Of a stretch of 64,000 bases of DNA, positions 27,455-37,065 are shown one piece after another. Source of the stretch: Xanthobacteraceae bacterium (lineage in GTDB: Bacteria > Pseudomonadota > Alphaproteobacteria > Rhizobiales > Xanthobacteraceae); NCBI GenBank assembly GCA_022841625.1, contig JALHRD010000018.1, positions 52,872 to 116,871 of the forward strand, read 5' to 3'. Made by a program: the position numbers and the translations under genes. The notes under the pieces were generated by a model. That model saw nothing but the letters and a program-made list of their open reading frames with translations, was not told the origin of the DNA and did not search any database. The first letter of the stretch is position 1, and every line of letters begins with the position of its first letter.

Positions 27455-28168
27455 ATGGCCGCTATTGAGCATTTCAACGACCATTGCTGGAAGGATGTCG
27501 TTCCGGAAGCCGACCTTGAACTTTATAAATTCTGGCGGCGCGAAACATTCGTCGGGCCGCATCCTGCATTATTGGCGATTGACCTTTACGATCTGGTCTA
27601 TCGCGGTGGGCCGAGGCCGCCGGTCGAGATCAACGAGCAATATCCCAATACTTGCGGAATTTTCGCCCACCGCGCCATCGCGCCGACCAAGCAATTGTTT
27701 GCGGCCGCCCGCCGCGCCGGAATTCCGATTTTCTTCTGCACCCAGGAAACGCGCCCGAACAATCGGCCGCGGGGAGCGGTTTCGACCAAGAGTTCGCGAC
27801 CGACCCCCACACCGGACGGGTTCGAGATCTACCGTGAATTCCCGGTCGAGCCGAATGACATCGTCATCCGTAAGCAGCGCGCCAGCGTGTTCCAGGGCAC
27901 GCCGCTGGTGTCGCATCTGACCATTCTCGATGTGTCGAGCTTGATTATTTGCGGTGAGAGCACGTCGGGCTGCGTGCGCGCGAGCGCGGTCGACGCCCAT
28001 TCGAACGGCTTCCATGTCACGGTCGTTGAGGAATGCACCTATGACCGTGCCGAACTGACCCACAAAATCAATCTGTTCGATCTGCACCACAAATACGCCG
28101 ATGTGATGCATCTCGACGAGGTGGTCGCCCATCTTGACGCAATGCGTATGGCGCGGGCCGCGGAGTAG
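27455..28168 (+). CDS. Isochorismatase-family cysteine hydrolase
   Basis: The 237-residue protein has the isochorismatase/nicotinamidase fold, with the Asp-Lys-Cys catalytic set visible as Asp43 (LLAIDLYD), Lys140 (IVIRKQRASVF) and Cys173 (GESTSGCVRASAVDA, which includes the cis-peptide region). Family members hydrolyse amides such as N-carbamoylsarcosine, maleamate or nicotinamide, or isochorismate. A Shine-Dalgarno (GAGGAG) lies about 7 bases before the ATG. It sits between the monooxygenase and a substrate-binding protein gene and may act on a ring-cleavage amide; the substrate is unknown. Confidence 0.85.
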   Translation: MAAIEHFNDHCWKDVVPEADLELYKFWRRETFVGPHPALLAIDLYDLVYRGGPRPPVEINEQYPNTCGIFAHRAIAPTKQLFAAARRAGIPIFFCTQETRPNNRPRGAVSTKSSRPTPTPDGFEIYREFPVEPNDIVIRKQRASVFQGTPLVSHLTILDVSSLIICGESTSGCVRASAVDAHSNGFHVTVVEECTYDRAELTHKINLFDLHHKYADVMHLDEVVAHLDAMRMARAAE

Positions 28169-28174
28169 TCCCTC

Positions 28175-29212
28175 ATGTCGAACCATTGGCTGCGAACGGC
28201 CCTGCTTGGCGCGCTTGCTGCCTGCGTGGTTGTGCCGATGACGCAGGCGCAACCGGTCAGTTTTGCCGGCAAGCAGGTCAAGGTCTCGATCGGCTATTCG
28301 CCGACCGGCTTCGGCTACGATACTTACGGGCGTTTATTGGCGCGCCACCTGGGGCGCTATCTGCCCGGCAATCCGACCATCGTGCCGCAAAATCGTCCGG
28401 GCGCGGGTTCGCTCAATCTTACGAATTATATGGCCAATGCCGCGCCGCGGGACGGCACCGAGATTGCGCTGGTGGGCCGTGGCGTCGCCATGGAGCCGCT
28501 GCTGGGCGGCAGCGCCTCGCAGGCGAAATTCGATTCCGTGAAGTTTGCCTGGCTCGGCAGCATGAACAACGAAGTGTCGGGCTTTTTCATTCGGCAGCCC
28601 GGCCCAATCAAGAGTCTGTCCGATGCGATGACGGGAGCGACCCTGCAAGTCGGCTCGACCGGCGTCGGTGGCGATCAACATGCATTTGCTGCCGCGCTCA
28701 ATGCGCTGTTCGGCATGAAATTGCGATCGGTTACCGGCTATCCGGGAACGCAGGAAATCATGCTGGCGGTCGAGCGCGGCGAACTCGATGGCATCGTCGG
28801 ATATTCCTGGGGCGTAGCGAAGTCCGGCAACAAGCGCCAATTGGACGACGGCACGCTCAAGATCATTCTTCAACTGGCGCTCGGCAAGCACAAGGAATTG
28901 CCCGACGTCCCGCTGGTCACGGATTTCGTTAAGAACCCAGAAGATCGGCAGGTGCTGGAGATGATCTTTTCACGCCAATCCATGGGCCGGCCGGTGGTCG
29001 CGCCGCCCGGTGTCGATCCCCAGATCGTGGATGTCCTGCGCAAAGGGGTTGCCGATACGATGCGGGATCCGCAATTCATCGCGGAAGGCGCCAAGATCGG
29101 CCTGGAGCTTGAATTTGTCGCGGGCGCGGAGGTGCAGGCGATGGTCGAGCGGCTCTATCGCGCGCCGGCGGCCGTCATTAGCCGCGCGCAGGCGATTTTC
29201 TCAGCGAATTGA
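28175..29212 (+). CDS. Bug/TctC-type periplasmic binding protein
   Basis: This is a tripartite-tricarboxylate-type solute receptor of 345 residues. A signal peptide covers about residues 1-25 with cleavage near TQA-QPVSF. The mature protein has the family pattern of a Gly/Ser-rich first loop (GYSPTGFGYDTYGRLLARHL), then NRPGAGSLNLTNYM and GTEIALVGRG. It is 6 bp after the isochorismatase gene, so it is probably cotranscribed and may deliver the substrate of the pathway. No TctAB membrane genes are nearby, which is common for these orphan receptors. Confidence 0.85.
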   Translation: MSNHWLRTALLGALAACVVVPMTQAQPVSFAGKQVKVSIGYSPTGFGYDTYGRLLARHLGRYLPGNPTIVPQNRPGAGSLNLTNYMANAAPRDGTEIALVGRGVAMEPLLGGSASQAKFDSVKFAWLGSMNNEVSGFFIRQPGPIKSLSDAMTGATLQVGSTGVGGDQHAFAAALNALFGMKLRSVTGYPGTQEIMLAVERGELDGIVGYSWGVAKSGNKRQLDDGTLKIILQLALGKHKELPDVPLVTDFVKNPEDRQVLEMIFSRQSMGRPVVAPPGVDPQIVDVLRKGVADTMRDPQFIAEGAKIGLELEFVAGAEVQAMVERLYRAPAAVISRAQAIFSAN

Positions 29213-29223
29213 CCGGTGCTGCG

Positions 29224-30219
29224 TTATTCGGGTTGCAGATTGATCGCCTTCGCGAGTTTGGTCCAACGCTCGATTTCATCGCCGATCAATTTCTGAAACT
29301 CCGCCGGCGTATTGACCACCGCATCGGCGCCTTCGGTCTTGAGCCGCGCCTGCATTTCAGGCGTCCGCATTCCTTCGGCGATCAGCTTGTGCAGGCGCTC
29401 AAGGATGGCGGGCGGGGTGCCGCCCGGCGCCATCAGGCCGAACCATTGCAGCGCTTCATAATCGGGGACACCGGATTCTGCGATTGTGGGGATTTCCGGC
29501 ATCGCGCTTGAACGCCGCCGGCTGGTGACGCCGAGAATGCGTAATTGTCCCGCCTCAACATGCGGTTTGGCGTTGAGGAGGTTGAGCATCATCCCCGAAA
29601 TGCTGCCGCCGAGAATGTCGGTCACCGCTTGCGATACGCCGCGGTAGGGGATGTGCTGAAGCTGGACGCCGGTCATGAGCTTGAACAGTTCCATCGCCAT
29701 GTGGGGACCGGTGCCCGGTCCGGCGGAACCGTAAGAAAGCTTGCCTGGCGCGCGCTTGGCGAGGGCGATGAATTCCTGGACCGTGGTCGCCGGCACCTTG
29801 GGATTGATCACCAGGGATTGCGGCACCACCGCGATCTGGGTGACTGCGGTGAATGCCTTGCGGACGTCCCAGGGCATCGATTTGCGCACGAGATGCATTG
29901 AGGTGGTGGTCGATGGCGAGAGGTAGAGCGTGTGTCCGTCGGCGGGCTGGCTGGCGACGTATTCCATGGCAGGCAGGGTGCCGCCGCCCGGGCGGTTCTC
30001 GACCACGAATTGCTGGTTAAGTTCTTTCGCAAGGTGCTGGGCGATCATACGGGCAAAAGTGTCGCTGCCGCCGCCCGGCGTCGCGGGAACAATGATGCGA
30101 ACGCTCCGGCTGGGATAGTCGCTTTGCGCCAATGCAGGGCTAACCAAGGCCGGGACAACCAAGGCTGGCGTAAACATGAGGCTAAGGCCGATAACGGCCA
30201 GGCAGCGCCTGCGCAACAT
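29224..30219 (-). CDS. Bug/TctC-type periplasmic binding protein
   Basis: A second receptor of the same family, convergent with the previous gene and ending 11 bp from it. The start is the ATG at 30219, preceded by GGAGG at 6-base spacing; four residues could be read upstream. The 331-residue protein has a signal peptide (about 1-31, cleavage after PALA) and canonical Bug motifs: YPSRSVRIIVPATPGGGSD, VVENRPGGGT, GPGTGPHMAMELF and VPYRG-like IPYRGVSQAVTDI. It is a more typical member than its neighbour. The ligand is unknown. Confidence 0.88.
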   Translation of the reverse strand: MLRRRCLAVIGLSLMFTPALVVPALVSPALAQSDYPSRSVRIIVPATPGGGSDTFARMIAQHLAKELNQQFVVENRPGGGTLPAMEYVASQPADGHTLYLSPSTTTSMHLVRKSMPWDVRKAFTAVTQIAVVPQSLVINPKVPATTVQEFIALAKRAPGKLSYGSAGPGTGPHMAMELFKLMTGVQLQHIPYRGVSQAVTDILGGSISGMMLNLLNAKPHVEAGQLRILGVTSRRRSSAMPEIPTIAESGVPDYEALQWFGLMAPGGTPPAILERLHKLIAEGMRTPEMQARLKTEGADAVVNTPAEFQKLIGDEIERWTKLAKAINLQPE

Positions 30220-30313
30220 TGGTTCCTCCAAGTTTCGCTAACAAGTCGCAGGCTACGGGATTTAGGCGCGGCGGGGAATGCGGTTCAAACGCGCGATTTT
30301 GTGGCCATTTTGC

Positions 30314-30342
30314 TTGCTTCGGAGGCGTTGCCCCCGTATATA
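30314..30342 (+). promoter_or_regulatory. Putative rpsB promoter
   Basis: TTGCTT (30314-30319), 17 bp spacer, TATATA (30337-30342). It predicts a start near 30350 and a leader of about 97 nt before rpsB. Confidence 0.5.
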
Positions 30343-30357
30343 GCCGGCCATCTCACA

Positions 30358-30423
30358 CGCGGACCTTGGCCTCAAGCCGTCCGGTGGCCTTTCCGAACCC
30401 TCGGGAGGGCCCACTGGTCCGCG
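30358..30423 (+). promoter_or_regulatory. Structured leader of rpsB, candidate S2 autoregulatory site
   Basis: CGCGGACC (30358-30365) and GGTCCGCG (30416-30423) form a perfect 8 bp closing stem. Inside are two smaller hairpins, GGCC...GGCC (30369-30390) and a short stem around the ACCCTCGGGAGGGC segment. The structure ends 22 bases before the rpsB ATG. Ribosomal protein S2 is known to repress its own operon in several bacteria through leader RNA; a role here is inference. Confidence 0.4.
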
Positions 30424-30445
30424 GCGGATCAACCGGAGAACGACC

Positions 30446-31444
30446 ATGGCGCTACCTGACTTCTCTATGCGTCAGCTATTGGAAGCTGGCGTGCATTTCG
30501 GCCATCAGTCCCATCGCTGGAACCCGAAGATGGCTTCTTTCATCTTCGGAACCCGCAACAATATTCACATTGTCGACCTCGCCCAGTCGGTGCCGTTGCT
30601 GCACCGGGCTTTGCAGGCGGTTAGCGACACTGTCGCCAAGGGCGGCCGTATCTTGTTTGTCGGCACCAAGCGGCAGGCGCAGGATCCGGTCGCGGAAGCG
30701 GCGAAGAAATGCGCGCAATATTACGTCAATTCGCGCTGGCTCGGCGGCACGCTGACCAATTGGAAGACGATCTCGGGTTCAATCTCGCGCTTGCGCAAGC
30801 TTGAAGAGATGCTGTCTTCGAACGAGGCCAAAGGTTACACCAAAAAAGAACGCCTCGATCTGCAACGCGAGCGTGACAAGCTCGATCGCTCGCTTGGCGG
30901 CATCAAGGACATGGGCGGGTTGCCCGACCTCGTATTCGTGATTGACACGAACAAAGAGGATATCGCGATCAAGGAAGCGCGCCGGCTCAATGTGCCAGTG
31001 GCGGCGATCGTCGACACCAATTGCGATCCCGACGGAATCACATTTGTCGTTCCTGGCAATGACGACGCCAGCCGCGCAATCTCGCTCTATTGCGACTTGG
31101 TTGCGCGCGCGGCGATCGATGGCATTGCGCGCGGTCAGGGCGAGCGCGGCGTGGACGCCGGTGCGGCGGCCCGACCGATCGTCGAGGAGCTTCCGCCGGT
31201 GGTTGAAGGACCCGGCTTCGAGGTTCTCTCAGGACCGCGCGGCGTCGCAGACGATCTCAAGAAGCTCGCCCATGTCTCGCCGGCGATCGAGAAGAAGCTC
31301 AACGATCTTGGCATCTTCCACTACTGGCAGATTGCCGGGCTGGGTCCTGACGCAGCGCACAAGATCGGTGAAGAAGTCGGTTTGCCGGGTCGCGTGGACG
31401 GCTGGATTGCAAAATCCAAGGAACTCACCGCCGACGCCGAGTGA
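30446..31444 (+). CDS. rpsB: 30S ribosomal protein S2, with C-terminal extension
   Basis: S2 (uS2) binds the head-body junction of the 30S subunit and helps recruit S1. The 332-residue protein has the standard core in the first 230 residues or so ([19 protein letters not shown] at the start, then [10 protein letters not shown] and [13 protein letters not shown]). The final 90 residues have no counterpart in E. coli S2. They include a segment (about 268-328) with [18 protein letters not shown] and [15 protein letters not shown], which resembles a helix-hairpin-helix domain. Such extended S2 proteins occur in Rhizobiales. It leads the rpsB-tsf-pyrH-frr run. Confidence 0.97.
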   Translation: MALPDFSMRQLLEAGVHFGHQSHRWNPKMASFIFGTRNNIHIVDLAQSVPLLHRALQAVSDTVAKGGRILFVGTKRQAQDPVAEAAKKCAQYYVNSRWLGGTLTNWKTISGSISRLRKLEEMLSSNEAKGYTKKERLDLQRERDKLDRSLGGIKDMGGLPDLVFVIDTNKEDIAIKEARRLNVPVAAIVDTNCDPDGITFVVPGNDDASRAISLYCDLVARAAIDGIARGQGERGVDAGAAARPIVEELPPVVEGPGFEVLSGPRGVADDLKKLAHVSPAIEKKLNDLGIFHYWQIAGLGPDAAHKIGEEVGLPGRVDGWIAKSKELTADAE

Positions 31445-31549
31445 TTGAGTGCCCGCGAGCCGCGAATCCATCCGAGATTGGGACCTGAATCGACGGATCG
31501 ACGATTGGCTGGGTTGCGCTCGGCCGCATTGAATAAGAGGACCCCTTCA

Positions 31550-32467
31550 ATGGCCAACATTTCCGCACAGATGGTCAAGGAGCTGCGCGAGGCGACCGGC
31601 GCAGGCATGATGGATTGCAAGGCGGCGCTGGGCGAAAATGACGGCAATATGGAAGCGGCCGTCGATTGGCTGCGCAAGAAGGGCTTGTCAAAGGCGGCCA
31701 AGAAGTCCGGCCGCATCGCCGCAGAAGGTCTGACCGGGGCCGCCATCAAGGGCAATAAAGGTGTTGTCGTCGAGGTCAATTCGGAGACCGATTTTGTCGC
31801 GCGCAACGATCTGTTCCAAGGCTTGGTCCGGATGATTGCGAATGTCGCGCTCGACGTCGGCGCCGATGTTGAGGCGATCAAGGCCGCCAAGGTCGGCGGG
31901 ATCACGATCGCCGACGCAATCGCCGACACCGTGGCCAAGATCGGTGAGAATATGACTTTACGGCGGGCGGCGGTGCTGTCGGTCGGGCAGGGCGTAGTGT
32001 CGAGCTATGTGCACGGCGCGGTGGTCGAAGGCCTCGGCAAGATGAGCGTCATTGTCGCGCTCGAGTCCACGGGGAATGCCGAGGAATTGGCGCGCATCGG
32101 CCGCCAAGTCGCCATGCATGTCGCAGCGACCAACCCACAAGCGATCAATTCTTCCGGGCTCGATCCAGCCGTGCTGCGTCGGGAAAAGGATGTGATTGCG
32201 GAAAAGGCGAAAGGCAAGCCCGCGAATGTAGTCGACAAGATCGTCGAATCCGGGCTCAAGACCTTCTACAAGGAGGTCTGCCTGCTCGATCAGCCATTTA
32301 TCCACGACGACAAAAAGACGGTGGCGCAGGCGCTCAAGGAATCCGAAGGTAAGGTGGGCGCGCCCATCAAGATCACGGGTTTTGTGCGGTTTGCGCTTGG
32401 CGAGGGTATCGAGCGTGCCGAGACCGACTTTGCCGCTGAGGTGGCAGCAACAGCCGGGCAGGCCTGA
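31550..32467 (+). CDS. tsf: Elongation factor Ts
   Basis: EF-Ts regenerates EF-Tu-GTP. The start is the ATG at 31550 ([24 protein letters not shown]); the frame open upstream to 31445 is leader. The 305-residue protein has an N-terminal UBA domain with [13 protein letters not shown] and the TDFV motif ([12 protein letters not shown]) that contacts EF-Tu, followed by two dimerisation subdomains. The 105 bp gap after rpsB is typical of this pair. Confidence 0.97.
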   Translation: MANISAQMVKELREATGAGMMDCKAALGENDGNMEAAVDWLRKKGLSKAAKKSGRIAAEGLTGAAIKGNKGVVVEVNSETDFVARNDLFQGLVRMIANVALDVGADVEAIKAAKVGGITIADAIADTVAKIGENMTLRRAAVLSVGQGVVSSYVHGAVVEGLGKMSVIVALESTGNAEELARIGRQVAMHVAATNPQAINSSGLDPAVLRREKDVIAEKAKGKPANVVDKIVESGLKTFYKEVCLLDQPFIHDDKKTVAQALKESEGKVGAPIKITGFVRFALGEGIERAETDFAAEVAATAGQA

Positions 32468-32523
32468 GACGCGACCCCCTCAACGGCCCATAAGGGGGCA
32501 CAACGGGCAAGGCAAACGCGCCG

Positions 32524-33240
32524 ATGGCTGAGCCGATTTACCGCCGCGTGATCGTCAAGGTTTCCGGTGAGGCCCTCATGGGGCCGGACGGTGCCAGCAT
32601 CCATCAGCCGACCCTGACACGCATCGCCGCCGATCTGGTGGCCGCCCAAGCGCTGGGCGTCAGCATCGCAATTGTGGCCGGTGGCGGCAATATCGTCCGC
32701 GGCGTGCAAGTTTCCGAGAAAGGTATTCCGCGGGTGACGGCCGACCTGATGGGGATGCTGGCCACCGCCATGAATGCTTTGGCACTTGAAACAGCAATCG
32801 AGGCCGCCGGTCATACCGCGCGCACGATGTCCGCGGTGACGATGCCGGAAATCTGCGAGACCTATGAACGTCGGCGGGCGCTGCGGCATCTTGAGAAGAA
32901 TCGGATGCTGGTATTGGCCGGCGGCACCGGAAATCCATTTTTCACGACCGATACGACGGCGGTTCTACGCGCGGCCGAACTCGGCGCGCAGGCGGTATTG
33001 AAGGCGACCGACGTGGATGGCGTCTACAGCGCTGATCCAAAAAAAGATAAAAATGCCGTCCGATACGATCGTTTGACCCATCAAGAGGCCATCGAGCGTA
33101 ATCTCAAGGTCATGGATGCGACCGCCTTCGCGCTTGCCCGCGAGAACCGGATGCCTATCATTGTCTTCTCTATCCGGGAGTCGCAGGCTATCGAGATGGT
33201 GTTGCGCGGCCGGGGGCATGCCACGGTTGTTAGTTCCTAG
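32524..33240 (+). CDS. pyrH: Uridylate kinase
   Basis: UMP kinase phosphorylates UMP to UDP and belongs to the amino-acid-kinase fold. The 238-residue protein shows the P-loop-like KVSGEALMG, the GGGNIVRG loop, the UMP-binding [11 protein letters not shown] and [13 protein letters not shown]. The stop codon TAG (33238-33240) is the same TAG that begins a CTAG-bounded palindrome. Confidence 0.97.
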   Translation: MAEPIYRRVIVKVSGEALMGPDGASIHQPTLTRIAADLVAAQALGVSIAIVAGGGNIVRGVQVSEKGIPRVTADLMGMLATAMNALALETAIEAAGHTARTMSAVTMPEICETYERRRALRHLEKNRMLVLAGGTGNPFFTTDTTAVLRAAELGAQAVLKATDVDGVYSADPKKDKNAVRYDRLTHQEAIERNLKVMDATAFALARENRMPIIVFSIRESQAIEMVLRGRGHATVVSS

Positions 33241-33312
33241 TGCCCTGTTTCCGAAGTTCGTGATACATCGCAGCGACCACCGACACGAATTTCGGAAACC
33301 AAGGGGCACTAG
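33237..33312. repeat. CTAG-type palindrome, class C, fused to the pyrH stop codon
   Basis: Runs from CTAGTGCCC to GGGGCACTAG, with arms TTTCCGAAGTTCGTG (33248-33262) and CACGAATTTCGGAAA (33284-33298). The TAG in its first four bases is the pyrH stop codon. It is followed by a tandem duplicate of the linker CTAGCAAGGCTATGGTT (33309-33325 and 33328-33344). Confidence 0.88.
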
Positions 33313-33344
33313 CAAGGCTATGGTTCTCTAGCAAGGCTATGGTT

Positions 33345-33423
33345 CTAGTGCCGCTTTTCGATCTGCGGTTTCTAATCGAATTTGCCGCAGGTGGTTTAGG
33401 AACTTCGGATCGGCGGGACTGGG
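33345..33423. repeat. CTAG-type palindrome, class A
   Basis: Starts CTAGTGCCGCTTTTCGATCTG and ends CGGATCGGCGGGACTGG, with a central AATTTGCCGCAGGTGGTTTAG identical in most positions to the class A unit at 62831-62904. Confidence 0.85.
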
Positions 33424-33487
33424 ACCCACATCCGAAGTTCGTGGTACATTGCGGCAGCCGCTAACGCGAACTTCGCGAGCGAGGGGA
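33424..33487. repeat. CTAG-type palindrome, class C, degenerate
   Basis: Arms CCGAAGTTCG (33432-33441) and CGCGAACTTCGCG (33465-33477) around TGGTACATTGCGGCAG. Outer ends are decayed. The three units fill 33237-33487; the remaining 90 bp before frr holds nothing beyond its ribosome-binding site (AGGAGG at 33568). Confidence 0.7.
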
Positions 33488-33578
33488 TAATTGGCTGGCA
33501 GGTTGACCGATGGGTGGGTGCCGGTCGAGACAAGTAGGGCGATCGTGGTTTTTAACGGCGTGATTTCAGGAGGGCATC

Positions 33579-34142
33579 ATGGCAGCTGCAACACATGACC
33601 TGAATGATCTCAAGCGACGGATGCAGGGCGCGGTCCAGGTCCTTAAGCAGGAACTCAGTGGCCTGCGGACCGGTCGAGCATCCGCCAGTCTGCTTGAGCC
33701 GATTCAAGTCGAAGCCTACGGCACACATATGCCGCTCAATCAGGTTGCAACGGTCAGCGTCCCCGAGCCGCGACTCATTTCCGTGCAGGTTTGGGACAAA
33801 TCCATGGTCCATGCCGTGGAAAAGGCGATCCACGCATCCAACCTGGGGCTAACACCGGCTACGGATGGACAAGTGCTGCGCCTGCGGATTCCCGAACTCA
33901 ACGAAGATCGCCGCAAAGAATTGGTCAAGGTTGCGCATAAATACGCCGAGGCGGCCAAGGTTGCCATTCGGCATGTCCGCCGCGACGGCCTTGATGTGCT
34001 CAAGAAGCTCGAAAAAGATCACAAGATCAGTGAAGACGAAGGTAAACGTTCGTCGGAGCAGGTACAAAAAGCAACCGACGACATCATTGTCGAGCTCGAC
34101 AAGATGCTGGCGGCCAAGGAAAAGGAAATCCTCACGGTCTGA
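33579..34142 (+). CDS. frr: Ribosome recycling factor
   Basis: RRF splits post-termination ribosomes together with EF-G. The 187-residue protein has the typical three-helix bundle and beta domain, with [21 protein letters not shown] and a C-terminal helix. An AGGAGG ribosome-binding site lies just upstream. It normally follows pyrH closely; here 338 bp of palindromic repeats separate them. Confidence 0.97.
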   Translation: MAAATHDLNDLKRRMQGAVQVLKQELSGLRTGRASASLLEPIQVEAYGTHMPLNQVATVSVPEPRLISVQVWDKSMVHAVEKAIHASNLGLTPATDGQVLRLRIPELNEDRRKELVKVAHKYAEAAKVAIRHVRRDGLDVLKKLEKDHKISEDEGKRSSEQVQKATDDIIVELDKMLAAKEKEILTV

Positions 34143-34158
34143 GGATTGCTGGTTGTCG

Positions 34159-34908
34159 ATGGCGGATACGCTCAATGTCCGAATGCCGGAGTTCACCGTG
34201 CCGCGGCACGTTGCGATCATCATGGATGGCAATGGGCGCTGGGCAGCGGCGCGCGGCCTGCCGCGCACCGAAGGTCATCGCCGCGGTGTTGAGGCGGTGC
34301 GCCGCACGGTGCGCGCGGCCGGCGATCTCGGCATCAAAATCCTGACGATCTTTTCGTTCAGCGCCGAAAATTGGTCACGTCCGGCCGCCGAGGTTGGCGA
34401 GTTGATGGCGCTGCTCCGTCGCTTCATTCGTAACGATCTTGCGGAATTGCACCTGAACGGCGTGCGCGTGCGCGTGATCGGCGAACGCGCCGATCTTGCT
34501 CCCGATATCCGGCAGCTCTTGGAAGAGGCCGAGGCGCTGACGCGGGGCAACGACAAACTTATTCTGGTGGTTGCGTTCAATTACGGCGGTCGACAGGAGG
34601 TGGCGCGCGCGGCGCAGCGCCTCGCCCGCCAGGTCGCCGATGGCAGCATTGTGGTGGGCGATATTACGGCTGAAGCGATCTCCGGGCATCTCGATGCGCC
34701 CGATCTACCGGAGCCCGATCTTGTCATCCGCACCAGTGGCGAACAGCGGCTTTCGAATTTCCTGTTGTGGCAGGCTGCCTATAGCGAGCTTGTTTTCGTA
34801 CCGACTTATTGGCCGGATTTTGATCGTTCGGCGCTCGAAAATGCAATCGCAGAGTACCGCCGCCGGGAACGTCGGTTCGGCGGATTGATCGCGCAAACCG
34901 GTTCATGA
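34159..34908 (+). CDS. uppS: Undecaprenyl diphosphate synthase
   Basis: UppS makes the C55 cis-polyprenyl diphosphate carrier lipid for cell-wall synthesis. The start at 34159 gives 249 residues; the frame open further upstream lies in frr. The signature MDGNGRWA (residues 22-29) contains catalytic Asp23, and [15 protein letters not shown] is the second conserved block. It overlaps cdsA by 4 bp. Confidence 0.96.
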   Translation: MADTLNVRMPEFTVPRHVAIIMDGNGRWAAARGLPRTEGHRRGVEAVRRTVRAAGDLGIKILTIFSFSAENWSRPAAEVGELMALLRRFIRNDLAELHLNGVRVRVIGERADLAPDIRQLLEEAEALTRGNDKLILVVAFNYGGRQEVARAAQRLARQVADGSIVVGDITAEAISGHLDAPDLPEPDLVIRTSGEQRLSNFLLWQAAYSELVFVPTYWPDFDRSALENAIAEYRRRERRFGGLIAQTGS

Positions 34909-35780
34909 GCATGGCCGATGCGAACCCGGCGCGTCCCAAGCCGGGGTTAGCCGGCAAAAATTTGCTGCTTCGCATTGTTTCAGCGCTGGTTCTGGCGCCG
35001 CTGGCGGTCGGCACCGCCTATATGGGCGGCTGGCTCTTCGCTTTGTTTTGGGGCGGTGCCGCGCTGGTGGTGTTTGCGGAATGGACCGCGCTGGTTTGCG
35101 GTCGCGGTCAGCGCCTGGTGTTGGCAAGCGGCGGTGTGACTTTGATTGTTGCAATAATGTTGGCCGCGCGTGGCGCCGGCGGTCACGCATTCGTTTTGGC
35201 GGCGATTCCCGTTGTGCTGGTCGTGGGAATAGTCGCATGCGCGGCCGTGGCGCCTCGCGCCAATGCGCTATGGGCGGGCGCCGGCGTCGCTTATGCGGGC
35301 GCGATTGGGCTCGCGCCGATCATCCTGCGTTCCGATGCGGAATTTGGCTTCATCGCCATTGTTTTTCTGTTCGCGGTCGTATGGTCCACCGATGTCATGG
35401 CCTATTTCACCGGCCGCGCGCTCGGCGGTCCGAAACTGGCGCGGGGCATCAGCCCGAACAAGACCTGGTCGGGTTCGATCGGCGGCTTGGTGGGCGCGAT
35501 GTTGGCGGCGATACTGGTGGTCTATATTAGCGGGGTCGGCAGTATCTCTGCCGCGTTGATGCTCGCGATCACGTTATCGATTGTGGCGCAGATCGGTGAT
35601 CTTTTCGAATCTGCGATTAAGCGTCATTTTGGCGCCAAGGATGCCGGAACCTTGATTCCGGGCCACGGCGGTTTGATGGATCGGTTGGACGGATTTGTCA
35701 TGGCCGCCATGCTTGCTTGCTTCGCCGGGTTGGTGCATGGCGGTATCGATGCCCCTGCGCGCGGCTTTCTGATATGGTGA
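34905..35780 (+). CDS. cdsA: Phosphatidate cytidylyltransferase
   Basis: CdsA converts phosphatidate and CTP to CDP-diacylglycerol, the precursor of all phospholipids. The 291-residue membrane protein has about eight helices and the family signature near the C-terminus, [25 protein letters not shown], with its metal-binding Asp residues, after [12 protein letters not shown]. The ATG overlaps the uppS stop. Confidence 0.95.
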   Translation: MSMADANPARPKPGLAGKNLLLRIVSALVLAPLAVGTAYMGGWLFALFWGGAALVVFAEWTALVCGRGQRLVLASGGVTLIVAIMLAARGAGGHAFVLAAIPVVLVVGIVACAAVAPRANALWAGAGVAYAGAIGLAPIILRSDAEFGFIAIVFLFAVVWSTDVMAYFTGRALGGPKLARGISPNKTWSGSIGGLVGAMLAAILVVYISGVGSISAALMLAITLSIVAQIGDLFESAIKRHFGAKDAGTLIPGHGGLMDRLDGFVMAAMLACFAGLVHGGIDAPARGFLIW

Positions 35781-35781
35781 G

Positions 35782-37011
35782 ATGATGAATGTAAGAACGG
35801 CTGCAAAGCCCGCACCGGTTGCGCTAAGCGACGAACGCAGTGTGACATTGCTCGGCGCCACCGGTTCGATTGGAGCCAGCACCGTCGATTTGATCAAGCG
35901 CGAGCCCGGGCGCTTTCGTGTCGAAGCAGTGAGCGCAAATACCAGCGCGGCAGCCTTGGCGGCGCTGGCGCGTGACGTTGGCGCCCGCTTCGCGGCAGTG
36001 GCGGACCAATCCGCCTATGGCGAACTCAAGAGCGCGTTGGCGGGCACCGGTATTGAAGCTGCGGCCGGCGCGAATGCGTTGGTTGAGGCGGCGCAACGGC
36101 CCGCGCAATGGGTCATTGGTGCCATTACCGGCGCGGCCGGATTGCGGCCGACATTGGCGGCTGCCGAGCGCGGCGCAATTGTGGCGATCGCCAACAAGGA
36201 GTGTTTGGTGTGCGCCGGCGGTTTGTTCATGCGTCGCGCCGCCGCCGCGGGTGCGACGGTGTTGCCGGTTGATTCGGAACATAACGCCCTGTTTCAGGCC
36301 ATGAGCGCCGGACGGCGCGAGGACGTGCGGCGCGTGATCCTGACAGCGTCGGGTGGGCCATTCCGAACTTGGTCGGCCGAACAAATTCGCGGCGCGACGC
36401 TGGAACAGGCCCTCAAGCATCCAAACTGGTCGATGGGCCAGAAGGTGACGATCGATTCCGCCACCTTAATGAATAAAGGTCTCGAAGTGATTGAAGCGCA
36501 TCACTTGTTCGCGCTTAGTCCGGACGAGATCGATGTTGTCGTGCACGCGCAATCGGTGATTCATGGTCTGGTCGAATTTCGCGACGGTTCGTATATCGCG
36601 CAACTTGGTAGCCCTGACATGCGAATTCCGATCGCGCATTGTCTGGCGTGGCCGGCACGAATCGACGGTCCGGCGCCGCGGCTTGATCTTGCGCAGATCG
36701 GAACATTATCGTTCGAGCAGCCGGATTTAACGCGGTTTCCGGCTTTGGCGCTTGCCAGGCGGGCCTTGGAAGCGGGCGGGGGAGCGCCGACCGTGTTGAA
36801 TGCCGCAAATGAGGTCGCGGTCGCGGCGTTTCTGTCAGGGGCGCTCGGATTTGTCGGGATCGCCGCTCTGGTCGAGGCAACTTTGGCCGGTGCGGACGCC
36901 CGCGGCTTGCTGCGGGAGCCCTCAAGCGTCGACGATGCGCTTGCTATTGACCATAATGCGAGATTGTTATCGCGTGAGCTCTTGCCCCAAATTGCCGCAA
37001 AGGATCGTTAA
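35782..37011 (+). CDS. dxr: 1-deoxy-D-xylulose 5-phosphate reductoisomerase
   Basis: DXR catalyses the first committed step of the MEP isoprenoid pathway, which feeds uppS. The 409-residue protein has an NADPH-binding [10 protein letters not shown] (25-34), then [13 protein letters not shown] and the DSEHNALFQ metal-binding motif, and [24 protein letters not shown]. Two ATGs (35782, 35785) are possible starts; it begins 1 bp after the cdsA stop. Confidence 0.96.
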   Translation: MMNVRTAAKPAPVALSDERSVTLLGATGSIGASTVDLIKREPGRFRVEAVSANTSAAALAALARDVGARFAAVADQSAYGELKSALAGTGIEAAAGANALVEAAQRPAQWVIGAITGAAGLRPTLAAAERGAIVAIANKECLVCAGGLFMRRAAAAGATVLPVDSEHNALFQAMSAGRREDVRRVILTASGGPFRTWSAEQIRGATLEQALKHPNWSMGQKVTIDSATLMNKGLEVIEAHHLFALSPDEIDVVVHAQSVIHGLVEFRDGSYIAQLGSPDMRIPIAHCLAWPARIDGPAPRLDLAQIGTLSFEQPDLTRFPALALARRALEAGGGAPTVLNAANEVAVAAFLSGALGFVGIAALVEATLAGADARGLLREPSSVDDALAIDHNARLLSRELLPQIAAKDR

Positions 37012-37065
37012 AGGGCATAGTAATGGTTGAACAATGCATCCCAAGCGGGGTTAGGCAGTCAGATC

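Noticed and set aside
30232..30313. A promoter or gene between the second Bug gene and the rpsB promoter
   Set aside because: No frame with a start and ribosome-binding site and no convincing leftward hexamers were seen.
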